The translations under genes and the position numbers were made by a program. Below, piece by piece: positions 1 to 8,173 of a DNA stretch of 64,000 nt. The notes beneath the pieces were generated by a model. It was not told the DNA's origin. It saw only the letters and a list, made by a program, of their open reading frames with translations, and did no database searches. Numbering within the stretch: the first letter of the stretch is position 1; every line of letters starts with the position of its first letter. This DNA is from Alphaproteobacteria bacterium (GTDB lineage Bacteria > Pseudomonadota > Alphaproteobacteria > Micropepsales > Micropepsaceae), in NCBI GenBank assembly GCA_017983635.1, contig JAGOBA010000001.1, positions 372,001 to 436,000 on the forward strand, read 5' to 3'.

Positions 1-45
1 CGCGCGAAAGTCCCAATTCACGCGTGCTGGATTAGGCTCGTTCGC

Positions 46-780
46 TCACTCCACCAACTTCAAATCACGTAGGCAGTAGGTCATGCCGTCGGTCAACATC
101 TGCTTGAGGCCGGCCTGCATCGTCTGCTTTTGCTCCGGGGTCAGCGCGTCAAGACTTTCGACGTCTTCGAAGTCGGGCACCTCGTTCATGGTGCTCTTCT
201 CGGGGTTCCAGAACGAGCGGTCGCGCATACGGGCGCTGCAGCTGTCGATCTCCTTGAATGTGCTTCCGTCGAGCAGGGTGACGCGAACGGCCAGATACAG
301 CATTGCGCGGCCGCCTTGTGTGAGCAGACCGATTCCTTGAACGTTTTGGTTTGTGCCGTAAACATCGCTGAGCGTCGGCCAGGCGACGACATAGGCATCG
401 ACGCTCGCGCCGCCTGTCGGCTTTGCGTTCGCGCGCATGGTGTCTTCGGGGTCCGGGGCGTCGAACGGATCGTCCAACACCGGCGCAATGGTGCCGCGCG
501 GGAATTCGACTGGCTTCAGTTCGTACCGTTCCCTCAAGCCGTCGCTTAGCGCCGTCGTGATGTGCGCGTCGATCGCCCAGTCGGGCACGTCGAGCGCCGC
601 CTCTTTGTTCGAGAACACCATGAAGCCGATGTGCTTGTGGTGAACCTTGTCGCCGACGTCGGAAACGATGCCGATGGTCTTGATCGGCGCCCGATCGGCG
701 GCTTGCGCGGGCATGAGTGTCACCGCACACAACAGCGCCGCAATGAAGCGGGCTCGGACGAGGGAGGGTGTTTGGCGCAT
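46..780 (-). CDS. hypothetical secreted protein
   Basis: I do not recognise this 244-residue protein. It opens with a basic n-region, a hydrophobic core and an AQA-type cleavage site (about residues 1-28), so export to the periplasm is likely. The mature part is mixed alpha/beta in composition, with two cysteines near the C-terminal half (SCSA and TYCL) that could form a disulfide. I chose the ATG at 780 because a GGAG Shine-Dalgarno lies about 7 nt upstream; the frame is open for another 29 codons but those residues do not look like a signal. It stands alone, with no operon partner visible. The existence of the gene is well supported by codon usage and the signal peptide; its function is unknown. 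Confidence 0.7.
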   Translation of the reverse strand: MRQTPSLVRARFIAALLCAVTLMPAQAADRAPIKTIGIVSDVGDKVHHKHIGFMVFSNKEAALDVPDWAIDAHITTALSDGLRERYELKPVEFPRGTIAPVLDDPFDAPDPEDTMRANAKPTGGASVDAYVVAWPTLSDVYGTNQNVQGIGLLTQGGRAMLYLAVRVTLLDGSTFKEIDSCSARMRDRSFWNPEKSTMNEVPDFEDVESLDALTPEQKQTMQAGLKQMLTDGMTYCLRDLKLVE

Positions 781-990
781 GCCTATTCTCCGGTCTTGAA
801 CGGCGGCGGGCGGCCAACTGCAAACGGACGCCACATGCATTTCTAACGGATATCGAACGACTATCAAATAGTGCCGCAGAAATGCGCCAACCTTCGCCTC
901 TAACGGATACGATTTTGCATCGCTCGCGGGTGGTTCGGGGCAGGGTACTGAAGCTCTGACTTTCCTAAACGCGGCGCCGATCGCAAGTGC

Positions 991-1548
991 CTATCGAACG
1001 CTTCGGTAACGCGCGAGGAAATTTGCACGCAACCCCGCGTCACGTCCGGGTGCTTGAGCGTACGACTCAAACCCGCCTCTCAAATCGCGAAACAAATCTG
1101 GAAGCGAGACATACAAGGATCCCGTCAGGTGCCTGGGATCGTTTGGGACGCTGCTAATTGTCGCGCGCTGCAAGAACCATTCGTGCACTCCGTCGCAACG
1201 AAGCAGGTCGAAAATATCTTTCGCATGCGACGCATACGGCTTCGGGAAGTACGTAGTCACGAACGAGAGAAATCGCAATTTTACACCAGCAGCGCCTCGC
1301 TCGGCCCCATCGGCAAATGCTGCAACGGAGTCAATTGCACAGCAGATCGCGATGAGAGTCATGTGCCCAACGTACGAGCCCCCAGGAAACTCCCGGCTTC
1401 CCAAAAGGCGTTCTATTTCGTGGAACACGCCGTCAGGGTAGAGATGCCGCGCGAATGGCGGGACCAAGTGGGCCTCATCGCACAGAAGGAGGCCATGATC
1501 AGGCCATGTACTTGTGTGGTAGTAGAGGACACCTTTGAAATCGAGCAT
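991..1548 (-). CDS. hypothetical protein
   Basis: A 185-residue soluble protein with no signal peptide or membrane segment. It is rich in aromatic residues, His and Cys, and I recognise no family or catalytic motif. Codon use looks a little less GC-biased at third positions than in the neighbours, which could mean recent acquisition. The ATG at 1548 has a purine-rich AGGG stretch a few bases upstream. The gene ends in a 210-bp non-coding gap before the secreted protein on the same strand and starts about 50 bp downstream of the deacetylase-like gene. The opposite strand also has a long open frame here, so the call is moderate. Confidence 0.5.
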   Translation of the reverse strand: MLDFKGVLYYHTSTWPDHGLLLCDEAHLVPPFARHLYPDGVFHEIERLLGSREFPGGSYVGHMTLIAICCAIDSVAAFADGAERGAAGVKLRFLSFVTTYFPKPYASHAKDIFDLLRCDGVHEWFLQRATISSVPNDPRHLTGSLYVSLPDLFRDLRGGFESYAQAPGRDAGLRANFLARYRSVR

Positions 1549-1600
1549 TGCTTACCCTGCGGAGAATCCGAATTCAGGGAATACGCGACAATCCTCAACG

Positions 1601-2530
1601 CTACCCCGCCATCAACGCCTTCACGTGCGCGGCTGCCGAGTCCGCAAGCGCCTTCAGGTCGTAGCCGCCCTCCAACGTCGAGACCACGCGGCTGGCGCAT
1701 TTGGCCTTCGCGATCGCACACACCTTCTCCGTCACCCACGCGTAGTCCGCCTCCACCAGGTTCAGGTTGGCGAGCGGGTCCCTTCGGTGGGCGTCGAAGC
1801 CGGCGCTGATGAGGATGAAGTCGGGGTTGAAGGCGTCCAGTGCTGGCAGCACCGTGTTGTCCCAGGCTTGGCGGAATTCGTGGCTGCCGGCGCCGGGGTC
1901 TAGGGCTGCGTTGACGATGTTGTTCGCCCTGCCCCGCTCGTTCGGGCGGCCGGTGCCGGGGTAGAGCGGCATTTGGTGGCTGGAGGCGAAGAAGAGTTCT
2001 TCGTCGTCTTGGAACATCGATTGCGTGCCGTTGCCGTGGTGGACGTCGAAGTCGACGACGGCGATGCGGCGCAGGCCGTGGCGCGCGCGGGCGTGCAGCG
2101 CGCCGATCGCGACGTTGTTGAACATGCAAAAGCCCATCGCGCGCGTCGGCTCGGCGTGGTGGCCCGGCGGGCGCACGGCGCAGAACGCGTTTTGCACCTT
2201 TCCCGACATCACGCGATCGACGGCGGCGACCACGGCGCCGGCCGCGCGTAGCATCGCCTCGCCCGAGCCTGGCGAGACGTGCGTGTCGGGGTCGAGCGAG
2301 CCGTAGCCACGCTCCGGCACCGCGCCCATCACGGCGTCGATGTAGAAAGTGGGGTGGACGCGGGAGATTTCCTCGCGCGCGGCCGGCGGGGCTTCCTCGC
2401 GGGCCAGGTACTGGAACGCCTCGTCTTCCAGCGCGTGCAAGACGGCGCGCAGGCGGTCGGACGACTCCGGGTGGCCGGGCGGGGTTTCGTGATATAGGCA
2501 GGCGGAATGGGTGAAGAGCGCTGTGGTCAT
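1601..2530 (-). CDS. histone deacetylase-like amidohydrolase
   Basis: This 309-residue cytosolic enzyme belongs to the class II-like HDAC/AcuC/acetylpolyamine amidohydrolase superfamily, zinc hydrolases that remove acetyl groups from lysine or polyamines. The family hallmarks are visible: PPGHHAEP with the paired catalytic histidines (124-125), VVDFDVHHGNG with the metal ligands Asp162 and His164, and SAGFDAH with ligand Asp246. The length is normal for bacterial single-domain members. The start is set at the Met of MTTALFTHS, which aligns with the usual N-terminus; 13 further upstream codons are open but unlikely to be translated. It is divergent from the ZntB-like gene. The substrate cannot be told from sequence; acetylated polyamines or small amides are likely. 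Confidence 0.9.
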   Translation of the reverse strand: MTTALFTHSACLYHETPPGHPESSDRLRAVLHALEDEAFQYLAREEAPPAAREEISRVHPTFYIDAVMGAVPERGYGSLDPDTHVSPGSGEAMLRAAGAVVAAVDRVMSGKVQNAFCAVRPPGHHAEPTRAMGFCMFNNVAIGALHARARHGLRRIAVVDFDVHHGNGTQSMFQDDEELFFASSHQMPLYPGTGRPNERGRANNIVNAALDPGAGSHEFRQAWDNTVLPALDAFNPDFILISAGFDAHRRDPLANLNLVEADYAWVTEKVCAIAKAKCASRVVSTLEGGYDLKALADSAAAHVKALMAG

Positions 2531-2581
2531 GGCGAGAGTTTCGGTGATCGCGGCGCGCGGAGCAAGCATGGGTTATGGGAA

Positions 2582-2654
2582 TAGGTTATGGGGAACAGGG
2601 AAGAGGACGTTGCATTGCCACCAAAACCCTTTCCCAATTCCCCATCACCTATGA
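2582..2654. repeat. imperfect palindrome between the deacetylase-like and ZntB-like genes
   Basis: The left arm (about 2582-2606, core ATGGGGAA) and right arm (about 2632-2654, core TTCCCCAT) are inverted copies with roughly four mismatches over 23 bases, separated by about 26 bases. The right arm runs into the likely ATG at 2651. It resembles other intergenic inverted repeats in this window in layout but not in sequence. Confidence 0.65.
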
Positions 2655-3634
2655 CTGACGAGCGTGACGACGACGGCTTGATCGTTGGGCTTTTGCTTGA
2701 CGGTAAGGGGGGCGCGCGGGCCGTTGGGTGGCCGGAGATCCGGGCTTGGGTTCCGGAGGCCGGCGTGCTGTGGGTGCATCTCAACCGTACGAAAGAGAAT
2801 GCGGAGGCTTACATCCGCACGCAAGCGGGATTGGACGAGGTCGTCGTCGATGCGCTGCTGGTGGCCGATCCGCGGCCGCGGGTGGTGCCGCAGGCGAATG
2901 GGCTCATCGTCAATTTTCGCGGGGTGAACTTCAATCCGGGGGCGGATCCGGAAGACATGATCTCGGTGCGCGGTTGGGTGCAGAAGCGGCGCATTGTCAC
3001 CACGCGCGCCCGGCGGCTGATGGCGACGAAGGATATCGAGGCGCGGCTCGCGCGCGGGGTGGGGCCGAAGGACGAGATCGATTGTCTGTTCGAGCTGGCG
3101 CGGGCGTTGCTGTCGCGGGTCGGGCATGTCGTCGAAGAATTGTCCGATGCGGTTGACGCGCTTGAGGATCAAGTGGTGTCGGGCGATGTCGACGAGGTGC
3201 GCGAGAAGCTCGGCGAAACGCGCAAACGGACGATCGCCATTCGCCGCCATCTGGCGCCGCAGCGCGAGGCCCTTGTCAGGCTGCAAGGCGAGAAGCACGA
3301 GATGCTGGACGCGATCGACTCGGTACACTTCCGCGAACTTGCCGACGAGACGACGCGCTATATCGAAGAGCTCGACAGCGTGCGCGAGCGGGCGAGCGTG
3401 GTGCAGGACGAGGTGCTGAACCGGCTGACCGAACGGCAGAACCGGAACTCCTATGTGCTGACCATCGTGGCGGCGATCATGCTGCCGTTGAGCTTTATCA
3501 CGTCGCTCTTCGGGGTGAGCGTGCAAGGCATCCCCTTTGCGAGCGACCCGGATGCGTTCTGGGTGCTGCTCGCGATTCTGGCGGTGCTGGTGGCGCTGGA
3601 AGTCGCGGTGTTCAAGTGGACGAAGTGGTTTTAG
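2651..3634 (+). CDS. zntB: ZntB/CorA-family divalent cation transporter
   Basis: A 327-residue inner-membrane protein of the CorA superfamily, closest in layout to ZntB zinc transporters. An N-terminal soluble domain of about 265 residues with a long charged helix (roughly 140-265) precedes two C-terminal transmembrane segments (about 269-287 and 300-318). These pentameric proteins move Zn2+ or Mg2+ across the membrane. The signature loop after TM1, normally GxN, reads GVSVQGIP here (288-295), so the conserved Asn is a Ser. I prefer the ATG at 2651 (MTDERDDDG); an upstream ATG at 2588 is in frame but would translate a palindromic repeat. The C-terminus ends in a basic-aromatic tail typical of the family. 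Confidence 0.85.
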   Translation: MTDERDDDGLIVGLLLDGKGGARAVGWPEIRAWVPEAGVLWVHLNRTKENAEAYIRTQAGLDEVVVDALLVADPRPRVVPQANGLIVNFRGVNFNPGADPEDMISVRGWVQKRRIVTTRARRLMATKDIEARLARGVGPKDEIDCLFELARALLSRVGHVVEELSDAVDALEDQVVSGDVDEVREKLGETRKRTIAIRRHLAPQREALVRLQGEKHEMLDAIDSVHFRELADETTRYIEELDSVRERASVVQDEVLNRLTERQNRNSYVLTIVAAIMLPLSFITSLFGVSVQGIPFASDPDAFWVLLAILAVLVALEVAVFKWTKWF

Positions 3635-3647
3635 GCGTGAATGGCTC

Positions 3648-3738
3648 GCCCCCGCTGGGAGCGCCGGCTTCTAGCCGGCCCATGCTGAGGTGACGATTCA
3701 GAAAGTGCCGGCTGGAAGCCGGCGCTCCCAGCGGGGGC
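3648..3738. repeat. palindromic repeat, CTGGGANCGCSGGC family, copy 1
   Basis: Arms at 3648-3679 and 3707-3738 are near-perfect inverted copies, each of which can itself fold (GCCGGC...GCCGGC). The repeat fills the gap between the convergent ZntB-like gene and the ferritin/CDGSH gene and could act as a bidirectional terminator. The same family recurs at 4375, 5761 and 31641. The doublet layout resembles REPINs; no RAYT transposase is present in the window. Confidence 0.85.
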
Positions 3739-5714
3739 TAACTGCGGAACCCTATCCTCGCGTGCGTGCCGTCGCAAAAGGGTTTGGTGGTCGATCCGCC
3801 GCAGCGGCATAGGCGGGCGTTTTGGGCGCGGGTGATGGTGCGGCCGGTGCCGGCGCAGATTTCGATATTGCCCATGAGTTGGAGCGGGCCGTCGGGGAGC
3901 GGGTCGATGGTGAGAGGGCCGGCGCGGAATTCGAGCGGGTCGCTTTCGATCGTCGCTGGTTCGCCGGTGGCGGCGAAGTTCGCTTTGATGTGGGAGTTGT
4001 CGCAGTACGGTTTGTTCTTCGACTGGCCGCAGCGGCAGAGCGTGGCGCGGGTGAACGCGGCCTCGCCCATCGCGACCGACGCGTTCACGGCATAGGGGCC
4101 GTTCTCGCGCACGCGCACCACGTTGACGTCGGGGGCGCGCTCCCCTGCCCCGCCGTCGTGACGCTCATACGTGATCGCGCCTGATGGGCAGTTGTGCGCG
4201 ACGTGGGCAATGTGTTCGAGGCTGGCCGCCTCCGGATGGATCCAGGTGCCAGGTGTGTTGGCGCGGAAGACTTTCGGTGCCTCCAGCACGCAATGTCGCG
4301 AGTGAATGCAGCGTTTGGTGTCGAAGCGGACAGTGACGTCTTTCGTCGTGGCAACGTTGGGGTCGTCTTCTTGTCTGGGAGCGCGGGCGTCCCGCCCGCT
4401 CTTCTTAGCAGGGGCGGGCGGGACGCCCGCGGTCCCAGGCTGCGCTCGGGCCATGGCGTCGACGGTGAGTGAAATGCTGCGCTCGTAAATGTCGTGCAGT
4501 TCGTCGAAGCGCTTGGCGAGTTTGGCGAGGCGTGGGGCGACGCCGCCCAGGTTGACGTGGGATTCCAGCGCCGCTGCCGCGTCGGCGAGTTCTTGCGTGC
4601 GCTCGCTCAGGATTTGGCTGGCGCAGCTTTGCACGAGTTGGCCGGCGGAGCGCGGCAACGAAAACGTCAGGCCCGCGGTGAACGCGCCGCGCGCGGGGAT
4701 CCGCGTCGCCGCCTCGCCCACCGTTTGCAGCGCATACATGAGTTCGGTGGAGCCGACCGCCATGCCGATGCGCAACTCGGCGGGCAGCGGCGCGGGCGAG
4801 AACACTTGCGCCAGCGTTCGCATCATCAGCGCGTAGATCGCGTTGCCGAGGTCGACAGTCTTCGCCGCTGCGGGGTCGGCGATCGGGGTGCGGTCGGGAC
4901 TTTCCGCCGTGTCGTTCAAGATCGGGTTCGCGGCGGCATTGCGGGCTGGTTCGAACGCGGGGCGCGCGACCTTTAGCGCCGCGAGTTCCTTCTTGATCTG
5001 CGCGAAGCGGGCGTAGTGCGAGGTCTCGCTGTGGGCGGGCGCGCCTTCGCCTTGGATGACGATCTCTTCAATCGCGCGTCGGGCCGAGGCGAGGTCGATC
5101 ACCTTGAAGAGGCCGGGCAAGCCGAACTCCGCGCCGCCGACTTGGGATTGCGCGTGGCCGACGAAGACCTTCTTTTCGCCGACTTGTTCGACGAGGCGGA
5201 TGAGGCCGTTTAATATGCCGTGATAGAGGTGGCCTTGGCTGACGTAGTCTTGCGCGGCCGGCGACAGCAGGTCGGCGCGTGCGGCACGGTGGTATTGCGC
5301 GTGCTCGAAGCCCTTGCCGTCTTCGAGCGCGATGCCTTCGGGGCGTTCGATATAGAGGAAATGGTCGAGTGCCGCGGCCGAGAACGGCATCAGCTTCATC
5401 ACCACGTCGGCGGGGAAGCGGCCGGGGCGGACCGGCAGTTCCGGCTTCCACAGATGCGGCGCGCTGCCCAGGGCCGCCAGCAGATTGTTCACCAGACAGA
5501 GGTGCAGCATCTCCTCGCGCGCGACTTGGCGGAGCGAGCCGCGCCAACGCTCGATCGCGGCAAGTTCGTCTTTAGTGACGCCCTCGCCCTCCTCGCGCTT
5601 CAGCGACCACATGGCGTAGAGATAGGTGCACATGACCGCGTGCTCGAACTCGGCGGCCTCGCAGAGGAGGTAGACAAGTTCTTCGCGGTCTTGGACGATG
5701 ATGTCGGCGGTCAT
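3738..5714 (-). CDS. ferritin-like / 4Fe-4S / double CDGSH fusion protein
   Basis: A 658-residue multidomain protein. Residues about 1-230 form a ferritin-like domain of the VioB / iminophenylpyruvate-synthase type (HAVMCTYLYAMW, AREEMLHLCL supply Glu and His iron ligands). About 470-530 is a divergent 4Fe-4S domain (RCIHSRHCV ... HNCPSGAI). Two CDGSH-type zinc-finger-like 2Fe-2S motifs follow at 560-575 (CRCGQ...YCDNSH) and 636-651 (CRCGG...FCDGTH). A non-haem iron oxidoreductase or iron-handling role is inferred; the substrate is unknown. The start at MTADIIVQ is chosen because the 56 upstream codons translate a palindromic repeat. Residues about 443-465 (GTAGVPP...DARAPRQ) are also encoded by a copy of that repeat, in frame, within the linker. 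The gene is divergent from the PLP enzyme. Confidence 0.85.
   Translation of the reverse strand: MTADIIVQDREELVYLLCEAAEFEHAVMCTYLYAMWSLKREEGEGVTKDELAAIERWRGSLRQVAREEMLHLCLVNNLLAALGSAPHLWKPELPVRPGRFPADVVMKLMPFSAAALDHFLYIERPEGIALEDGKGFEHAQYHRAARADLLSPAAQDYVSQGHLYHGILNGLIRLVEQVGEKKVFVGHAQSQVGGAEFGLPGLFKVIDLASARRAIEEIVIQGEGAPAHSETSHYARFAQIKKELAALKVARPAFEPARNAAANPILNDTAESPDRTPIADPAAAKTVDLGNAIYALMMRTLAQVFSPAPLPAELRIGMAVGSTELMYALQTVGEAATRIPARGAFTAGLTFSLPRSAGQLVQSCASQILSERTQELADAAAALESHVNLGGVAPRLAKLAKRFDELHDIYERSISLTVDAMARAQPGTAGVPPAPAKKSGRDARAPRQEDDPNVATTKDVTVRFDTKRCIHSRHCVLEAPKVFRANTPGTWIHPEAASLEHIAHVAHNCPSGAITYERHDGGAGERAPDVNVVRVRENGPYAVNASVAMGEAAFTRATLCRCGQSKNKPYCDNSHIKANFAATGEPATIESDPLEFRAGPLTIDPLPDGPLQLMGNIEICAGTGRTITRAQNARLCRCGGSTTKPFCDGTHARIGFRS
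4375..4438. repeat. palindromic repeat, CTGGGANCGCSGGC family, copy 2, inside a coding region
   Basis: Arms at 4375-4401 and 4412-4438 are inverted copies of the same sequence as in copies 1, 3 and 4, with a very short 10-base spacer. It lies wholly inside the ferritin/CDGSH gene and keeps its frame, encoding part of the linker between the ferritin-like and 4Fe-4S domains. Confidence 0.85.
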
Positions 5715-5760
5715 GGGTGGTGGTCTACCTTCATCGTGGTAGTGACGTAAAGCGAACTTG

Positions 5761-5840
5761 CTGGGACCGCGGGCATCCCTGCCCGCTCTTGCTGCATTTG
5801 AAATTCTTGAGAGGGCGGGCAAGGATGCCCGCGGTCCCAG
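5761..5840. repeat. palindromic repeat, CTGGGANCGCSGGC family, copy 3
   Basis: Arms at 5761-5788 and 5811-5840 are inverted copies differing at only a few positions, with a 22-base AT-richer spacer. It sits in the divergent promoter region between the ferritin/CDGSH gene and the PLP enzyme gene, 17 bp before the latter's start codon. Confidence 0.85.
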
Positions 5841-5856
5841 GAAAGAAAGAGTCTCC

Positions 5857-6861
5857 ATGAATCTCACGCAATTTCCTCGCATTCGCCTTGGTCATCTGCC
5901 GACCCCCTTGGAGCGGATGGATCGGTTGCGGGCGGCGTTGGGTGATGGGTGCCCTATTCTGCTGGTCAAGCGGGACGATTGTACGGGGCTCGCCACCGGG
6001 GGCAACAAGACGCGTAAGCTTGAGTTCTTGATGGGCGAGGCGCAGGAGCGGGGCGCGGGGGCGGTCGTTACGTTTGGCGCGTTGCAGTCGAACCACGCGC
6101 GGCAGACGGCAGCGGCGGCGGCGAAGCTTGGGCTGCCGTGCGATCTGATTCTGATCGGGATGGTGCCGCGCGACTGCGACGCGTACCGGTCTTCGGGCAA
6201 CGTTCTCTATGATCGCTTGCTGGGCGCGCGCATTCACTTCGCGAAGGATGAGAAAGAGTCCACGGCCGCGTTTCAAAGGGTTGCGGCGGCGCATTCGGAG
6301 GCCGGGCGCGGGGTCTATGTCGTGCCGATCGGCGGGTCGAATGCGGTGGGCTCGCTGGGCTACGTCGATGCTTTCGACGAGATCGCGGCGCAGGCAGAGG
6401 CGTTGGGGCTTGCCGTGGACGCGATCGTGCATGGGTCGTCGAGCGGCGGGACGCAGGCCGGCCTAGTTGCCGGCGCGACGCTCGCCGATAGCGCCACGCG
6501 GATCATGGGCGTCAACGTCTACAAGAAGCACGGCGCGGATATCGGCGGCGCCGTCCACACGCTGGCGCTCGAGACGCTACACTTGCTCGGCGTGTCGCTG
6601 CTCGACGTATCGTCGCGGGTGCAGGTGATCGACGGTTATCAGGGCAGCGCTTACGGGATTCCGACGGACGCGATGCGCGAGGCGGTTGAGCTCACCGCGC
6701 GGACGGAGGGGCTGCTGCTTGATCCGGTCTATGCCGGCAAAGCAATGGCCGCGCTGATCGGCGAAGTGCGCAAGGGGGCTTGGCGCCAAGAGCAGACGGT
6801 GGTGTTCCTGCACACCGGCGGAACGGCGGCGCTGAGCGCTTATGTGGACGCGTTTACTTAG
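5857..6861 (+). CDS. D-cysteine desulfhydrase / ACC-deaminase family PLP enzyme
   Basis: A 334-residue cytosolic fold-type II PLP enzyme. Family marks include the lysine region GGNKTRKLE near residue 50 (the Lys that binds PLP), the QSNHARQTAA segment and the phosphate-binding SSSGGTQAG loop. Members split D-cysteine to pyruvate, H2S and ammonia, deaminate aminocyclopropane carboxylate, or act on L-cysteate; sequence alone does not decide between these. The ATG at 5857 (MNLTQFPRI) matches the conserved start 'FPR..L...PTPLE'; the longer open frame upstream only reads through a palindromic repeat. The 3' end overlaps the convergent secreted-protein gene by 8 bp. Confidence 0.88.
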   Translation: MNLTQFPRIRLGHLPTPLERMDRLRAALGDGCPILLVKRDDCTGLATGGNKTRKLEFLMGEAQERGAGAVVTFGALQSNHARQTAAAAAKLGLPCDLILIGMVPRDCDAYRSSGNVLYDRLLGARIHFAKDEKESTAAFQRVAAAHSEAGRGVYVVPIGGSNAVGSLGYVDAFDEIAAQAEALGLAVDAIVHGSSSGGTQAGLVAGATLADSATRIMGVNVYKKHGADIGGAVHTLALETLHLLGVSLLDVSSRVQVIDGYQGSAYGIPTDAMREAVELTARTEGLLLDPVYAGKAMAALIGEVRKGAWRQEQTVVFLHTGGTAALSAYVDAFT

Positions 6862-7525
6862 GCGACGGCAGGATCAGCCTTAGCCAACCATTAGAATCAA
6901 ATCGGGAAGACGATTCCGGATGTACAACGTCCGGCTTTTCACCCGTGAAATCGCGGACTTCGATGCGAATGAAAATGTCACCCTTGACCATCTTTCTGTC
7001 GAGTAGAAATTCTTGACCATCGAAGGGCAGCATCTGCTTCAAAAACGGTTCGTCGTTTCCCACACCGTCGCGACGACGGACTGTGCTTGCCCGCCACATC
7101 GTGTTGTTGCCCCATTGCCAGCTAGGCTCCGTGTCGGTCCAGTTCCCACCGACCAACAAACGCTCGCCCGTCTGCATGGAAGCGTGCAAGTTTAGGATTT
7201 TGCCGTCCGAGCGCGCGAGAAAAATATCGGCGTATCGAAGACCGGAGCTGTGAGCGGCCAGCGCAACGAACTCGGAATCGGCCAGCGCGTAGACGGTAAC
7301 TCCCGACCCCAAGTTCAGGCGTTCCGCAGACGACCATTCGGGCCCTTCGATCTTTCCGTCGAGAAGAATTTCGGCCGTCGTTGCCGCCGGCAGGCGAAGC
7401 TCCGCAGCGATTGCGTTGTGCGAAGCGAAGGCCACGGCTGCAACGGCAAGCACGCTCATGACACGCGCGCGGCCCTTTGGCTGACCGGTGTCTTCGAACG
7501 CTTGAGACTTGCGCGTGCGGTCCAT
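6854..7525 (-). CDS. secreted protein with probable DOMON/CBM9-like beta domain
   Basis: A 223-residue protein with a long basic n-region, a hydrophobic stretch (MSVLAVAAVAF) and an AIA cleavage-like site, so it is probably periplasmic. The segment ILLDGKIEGPEWSSAERL is typical of the first strands of CBM9/DOMON-like beta-sandwich domains, which bind sugars or haem in periplasmic proteins. I see no further enzyme domain. The ATG at 7525 has GGA about 6 nt upstream and fits better than a GTG at 7534; a third choice is the Met at 7459. It overlaps the convergent PLP enzyme by 8 bp at its 3' end. Confidence 0.6.
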   Translation of the reverse strand: MDRTRKSQAFEDTGQPKGRARVMSVLAVAAVAFASHNAIAAELRLPAATTAEILLDGKIEGPEWSSAERLNLGSGVTVYALADSEFVALAAHSSGLRYADIFLARSDGKILNLHASMQTGERLLVGGNWTDTEPSWQWGNNTMWRASTVRRRDGVGNDEPFLKQMLPFDGQEFLLDRKMVKGDIFIRIEVRDFTGEKPDVVHPESSSRFDSNGWLRLILPSPK

Positions 7526-7558
7526 TTTTTCCACTATCGTCGGGGTCGACCGCCACGC

Positions 7559-7615
7559 CGCCAGAGCGCGTTGACCGCGACACGGTCGGTGCGGAACTCG
7601 GCCACCATGCCAGAA
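7559..7615 (-). pseudogene. short remnant of an HSDL2-like SDR gene
   Basis: About 57 bases closely match an internal stretch of the SDR gene at 8869-9735 (around 9164-9218). Read on the minus strand they give EFRTDRVAVNALW, against EFRADGIAVNALW in the intact gene. No start, stop or flanking SDR homology is visible, so this looks like the residue of a duplicated or decayed copy. Confidence 0.5.
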
Positions 7616-7712
7616 ACCGCGGCCGCGGAAAAGCCCATCGGTACGTTACGGCGCGACTTCGAGGCGCTCGCACGAGCCGATTCCGACCGAGGGGCGCGGC
7701 GGCGCTTGGCAC

Positions 7713-8111
7713 CTATTGCGACGATCCGCGCTGAATGTCGCGCAACCAAAGCTCGACGACCAGGACTGCGCCTGCCGGGACCAAGCCGGGGACGCCCTTG
7801 TCCCGGTAGGCCAGGTGAGGACCGATGCGCAGCTTGCGATAGCCGCCGACGCTCATTCCTGCCAGCGCGTACTCGACGCCGGCGATCGTCTGCCGGCGGC
7901 CGAGCGTTACGGTGCGATCGATCAGCGTCACATTGTCGACGACGCGAAGCTGCGCCACCGGAACGTGCGCCGCCTGACGCTCGTTCAGCGGCACCTCATC
8001 GCCTTTGTTCAGGAAGAAGCGCGTATTGAAGACGACGCGGTCGCCCTTGGCGGCCTCTGTGCCTTCGCCTCTGCGCTCGTCGAGGAGCTCGATGCCGCTT
8101 CGCTTTTTCAC
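7713..8111 (-). CDS. FKBP-type peptidyl-prolyl isomerase-like protein
   Basis: A 132-residue single-domain protein with the FKBP fold pattern: a GxGxxAxxGDxVxF opening, a central YALAGMSVGGYRKLRI strand-loop equivalent to the usual 'GMKVGGKR.L.IP' signature, then LAYRDKGVPG...VPAGAVLVVELWLRDI. FKBPs speed cis-trans proline isomerisation and act as chaperones. Here the signature Pro after RKLRI is Gly, and the insert before the flap is longer than usual, so activity may be altered. No signal peptide is seen, so it is probably cytosolic. The start is a GTG at 8111, the only start before an upstream stop, with no good Shine-Dalgarno. It lies 62 bp downstream of the glycine-rich-domain gene on the same strand. 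Confidence 0.7.
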   Translation of the reverse strand: MKKRSGIELLDERRGEGTEAAKGDRVVFNTRFFLNKGDEVPLNERQAAHVPVAQLRVVDNVTLIDRTVTLGRRQTIAGVEYALAGMSVGGYRKLRIGPHLAYRDKGVPGLVPAGAVLVVELWLRDIQRGSSQ

Positions 8112-8173
8112 CGTGGCCGTGTCCGCCGTGTAGGCTGGCGTACAATTCTACACCGATCACATGGTAGGAAGCA

